DNA of 64,000 bases, taken from positions 806,001 through 870,000 of the forward strand of contig NZ_CP106798.1 in NCBI RefSeq assembly GCF_025642155.1. Reading direction: 5' to 3'. Shown here piece by piece: positions 62,681-64,000 of the stretch (within the stretch, counting starts at the first letter, position 1; the number at the start of each line of letters is the position of its first letter). A program made the position numbers and the translations under genes. This stretch comes from Streptomyces sp. HUAS 15-9 (GTDB lineage Bacteria > Actinomycetota > Actinomycetes > Streptomycetales > Streptomycetaceae). The notes beneath the pieces were generated by a model, which saw nothing but the letters and a program-made list of their open reading frames with translations, did not search any database and was not told where the DNA came from.

Positions 62681-63319
62681 TCACTGTGCGACTCGTCCGG
62701 GGGCGCCGCCGGCATCGGTCAGCAGCGCGGTGAGCAGTTGTCTGAGCCAGGCGCGGGCGGTCTCGACGTCCCGGTCCAGCAGCAGTTGGGTGGTGACCCC
62801 GTCGTACGCGGCGACCACTGCGTGCGCCGCTCCGTCGGCATCGCCGAGCACGGCGGGCAGTTCGGTGTGGCCCTTGGCCCGTGAGAGCCGGTCTGCGATG
62901 GCAGTCCTGAGGCGGGCCCGGTGGTCGAGGAGGGTCTGGGCGACGTCGGGGTCACGGGCGGCGTGCACCAGGAAGTCGGTCTTCACGAGCAGCCAGTCCA
63001 CGTCGAGCAGCAGTACCTCGGTGACCCGGTCCACGGAAGCGGGCACGTCGAGGTCGGGGCCGTCACCGGCCAGCGCGTGGGTCACCTGCCGCGCGATGAG
63101 GTCCGCGCGCTCCTGGTACAGGGCGAAGAACAGCTCGTCGAGGGTGGCGAAGTTCGAGTAGAAGGCGCCCCGGCTGAATCCGGCGGCCTCGCAGACCTCC
63201 TCGATGGACACCCGCCCGAAGCCCTTGGCGGCGAACACACCGAATGCGGCCTCGAGCAGCCGGGCCCGGGTGTGGATCCGGCGCCTGGTCACGCGCTTGG
63301 CCGTGCCCTCCGCCGCCAT
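62681..63319 (-). CDS. TetR-family regulator of the flavoprotein operon
   Basis: A 212-residue TetR protein: HTH TRARLLEAAFGVFAAKGFGRVSIEEVCEAAGFSRGAFYSNFATLDELFFALYQ. The C-terminal half is helical and ligand-binding. GGAGGT stands 6 bases before ATG 63319. Directly upstream are two tandem near-palindromes, its likely operator, which also face the divergent AlkB-like gene. Autoregulation and control of the adjoining FAD dehydrogenase are the simplest reading. Confidence 0.9.
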   Translation of the reverse strand: MAAEGTAKRVTRRRIHTRARLLEAAFGVFAAKGFGRVSIEEVCEAAGFSRGAFYSNFATLDELFFALYQERADLIARQVTHALAGDGPDLDVPASVDRVTEVLLLDVDWLLVKTDFLVHAARDPDVAQTLLDHRARLRTAIADRLSRAKGHTELPAVLGDADGAAHAVVAAYDGVTTQLLLDRDVETARAWLRQLLTALLTDAGGAPGRVAQ

Positions 63320-63333
63320 GTCCGACCTCCGTT

Positions 63334-63368
63334 CGATACGCGAATGTATCGGATACGCCAATGTATCG
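63334..63368. promoter_or_regulatory. Tandem TetR operator
   Basis: GATACGCGAATGTATCG (63335-63351) is repeated at once as GATACGCCAATGTATCG (63352-63368). Each is a GATAC-N6-GTATC inverted repeat, so the region offers two adjacent dimer sites 15 bp upstream of the tetR start. Confidence 0.75.
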
Positions 63369-63427
63369 AAAGATCTCCGCCGAGACCCTCGTCAAGATCT
63401 AAAGGGAACATGTTTTCGATTAAGGAG

Positions 63428-63433
63428 TACGCT
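63428..63433 (+). promoter_or_regulatory. Leaderless -10 element of the AlkB-like gene
   Basis: TACGCT ends six bases before ATG 63440, the spacing of leaderless actinobacterial transcripts. A weak AAGGAG overlaps it at 63422-63427, too far for normal use. Confidence 0.5.
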
Positions 63434-63439
63434 GCTCCC

Positions 63440-64000
63440 ATGGCCACGCACCTCCAGGGCTCCCTGTTCGACCAGACCGACGAGCTGCGGCTCGGCTCCC
63501 TCGACGGGACACGCCGGACCCGGCTCGGCTCCGGCGCCTGGATCGACGTGCTGCCCGGCTGGCTGAGCGGCGGCGACGCCCTGTTCGAACAGCTGGCCGC
63601 GGACGTGCCCTGGCGCGCGGAGCGCCGCACGATGTACGACAACGTCGTGGACGTACCGCGGCTGCTCGCCTTCTACGGCGCGGACGATCCGCTGCCGCAC
63701 CCGGTCCTGGCGGAGGCCCGCGAGGCGCTCTGCCGGCGCTACGCCGACGAACTCGGCGAGCCGTTCACCACCGCCGGGCTGTGCTACTACCGCGACGGCC
63801 GGGACAGCGTCGCCTGGCACGGCGACCGGATCGGGCGGGGCGCACGCGAGGACACGATGGTCGCCATCCTCTCCGTGGGCGCGCCCAGGGACCTGCTGCT
63901 GCGCCCGGTGGGCGGCGGCGACACCGTCCGGCGCCCGCTCGGCCACGGCGATCTCATCGTGATGGGCGGCTCCTGCCAGCGCACCTGGGAGCACTGCGTA
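63440..64000 (+). CDS. AlkB-like 2-oxoglutarate/Fe(II) dioxygenase, 5-prime part
   Basis: The first 187 codons are in the window and the frame is open to its edge. The product (MATHLQGSLFDQTDELRLGSLDG...) fits the AlkB family: PWRAERRTMYDNVVDVPR, YYRDGRDSVAWHGDRIGRG with the iron ligands His127 and Asp129, and the third ligand His185 in RTWEHCV. AlkB enzymes remove alkyl groups from DNA or RNA bases oxidatively. The 2-oxoglutarate-binding Arg should lie just past the window end. It is divergent from the TetR operon across a 120-bp region with a tandem operator. Confidence 0.85.
   Translation, partial: MATHLQGSLFDQTDELRLGSLDGTRRTRLGSGAWIDVLPGWLSGGDALFEQLAADVPWRAERRTMYDNVVDVPRLLAFYGADDPLPHPVLAEAREALCRRYADELGEPFTTAGLCYYRDGRDSVAWHGDRIGRGAREDTMVAILSVGAPRDLLLRPVGGGDTVRRPLGHGDLIVMGGSCQRTWEHCV

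Overview
The window is chromosomal DNA from a high-GC actinomycete, almost certainly a Streptomyces. The signs are very high third-position GC, many GTG starts, a complete GlgE (trehalose to glycogen) cluster, a WhiB-like protein, a SpoIIE-type multidomain phosphatase, a sigma-B/F/G-type sigma factor, a conservon-type P450, and several secreted hydrolases aimed at fungal or plant polymers. I see no tRNA, rRNA or CRISPR array. The accessory content (secreted enzymes, IS, gene remnants, many small one-component regulators) suggests a chromosome arm rather than the core, but that is inference.

Layout. 0-5 kb: the end of one cytochrome P450 and a second, overlapping one, a PucR-type regulator, a YciO/Sua5-family protein and a dienelactone hydrolase. 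5-17 kb: a secreted GH64 beta-1,3-glucanase with two adjacent operator palindromes, a secreted M4 metalloprotease, a metallophosphoesterase, a secreted cupin, a PAS/GAF/PP2C/HATPase phosphatase, a DoxX-peroxiredoxin pair, a frameshifted GH43-CBM42 arabinan-degrading enzyme and a DUF817 membrane protein. 17-23.2 kb: MarR, His-rich SH3 protein, HTH/DUF2690 protein, then a decay zone. The decay zone holds a LysR remnant fused tail to tail with an EamA transporter remnant, an SGNH hydrolase, a zinc alcohol dehydrogenase with three lesions (one a 158-bp MITE-like insertion with target duplication), and a histidine kinase fragment. 23.2-31.6 kb: stand-alone ATP-dependent DNA ligase, NPP1/NLP-type secreted protein, a second-type hydroxymethylbilane synthase, a MarR-controlled drug-type ABC exporter, a sigma-B-like factor, an ANTAR protein and a VOC protein. 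31.65-33.09 kb: an IS701-family element with a degenerate transposase, inserted exactly on the stop codon of glgX.

33-47 kb is the metabolic centre. glgX and a small ATPase-fold protein run leftwards. A DUF5133 gene, glgE, treS, maltokinase (mak/pep2), glgB and a YbdK-type ligase run rightwards, closely packed or overlapping. TreS turns trehalose into maltose, Mak makes maltose-1-phosphate, GlgE polymerises it, GlgB branches the glucan and GlgX debranches it. A good sigma-B-type promoter match lies upstream of the rightward operon, and a sigma factor of that class is encoded 6 kb away.

47-64 kb: acyl-CoA synthetase, RsbW-like ATPase followed by a four-copy tandem repeat, methyltransferase, NDH-2-type flavoprotein, FUSC membrane protein, a probable small RNA or terminator with a U-tract, a cyclic-nucleotide-binding-domain protein, MFS exporter, an ArgO/ArgP-like exporter-regulator pair, TetR, saccharopine dehydrogenase-like protein, Wbl protein, secreted M1 peptidase, DUF488 protein, a TetR-flavoprotein operon with a tandem operator, and the start of an AlkB-like dioxygenase cut by the window end.
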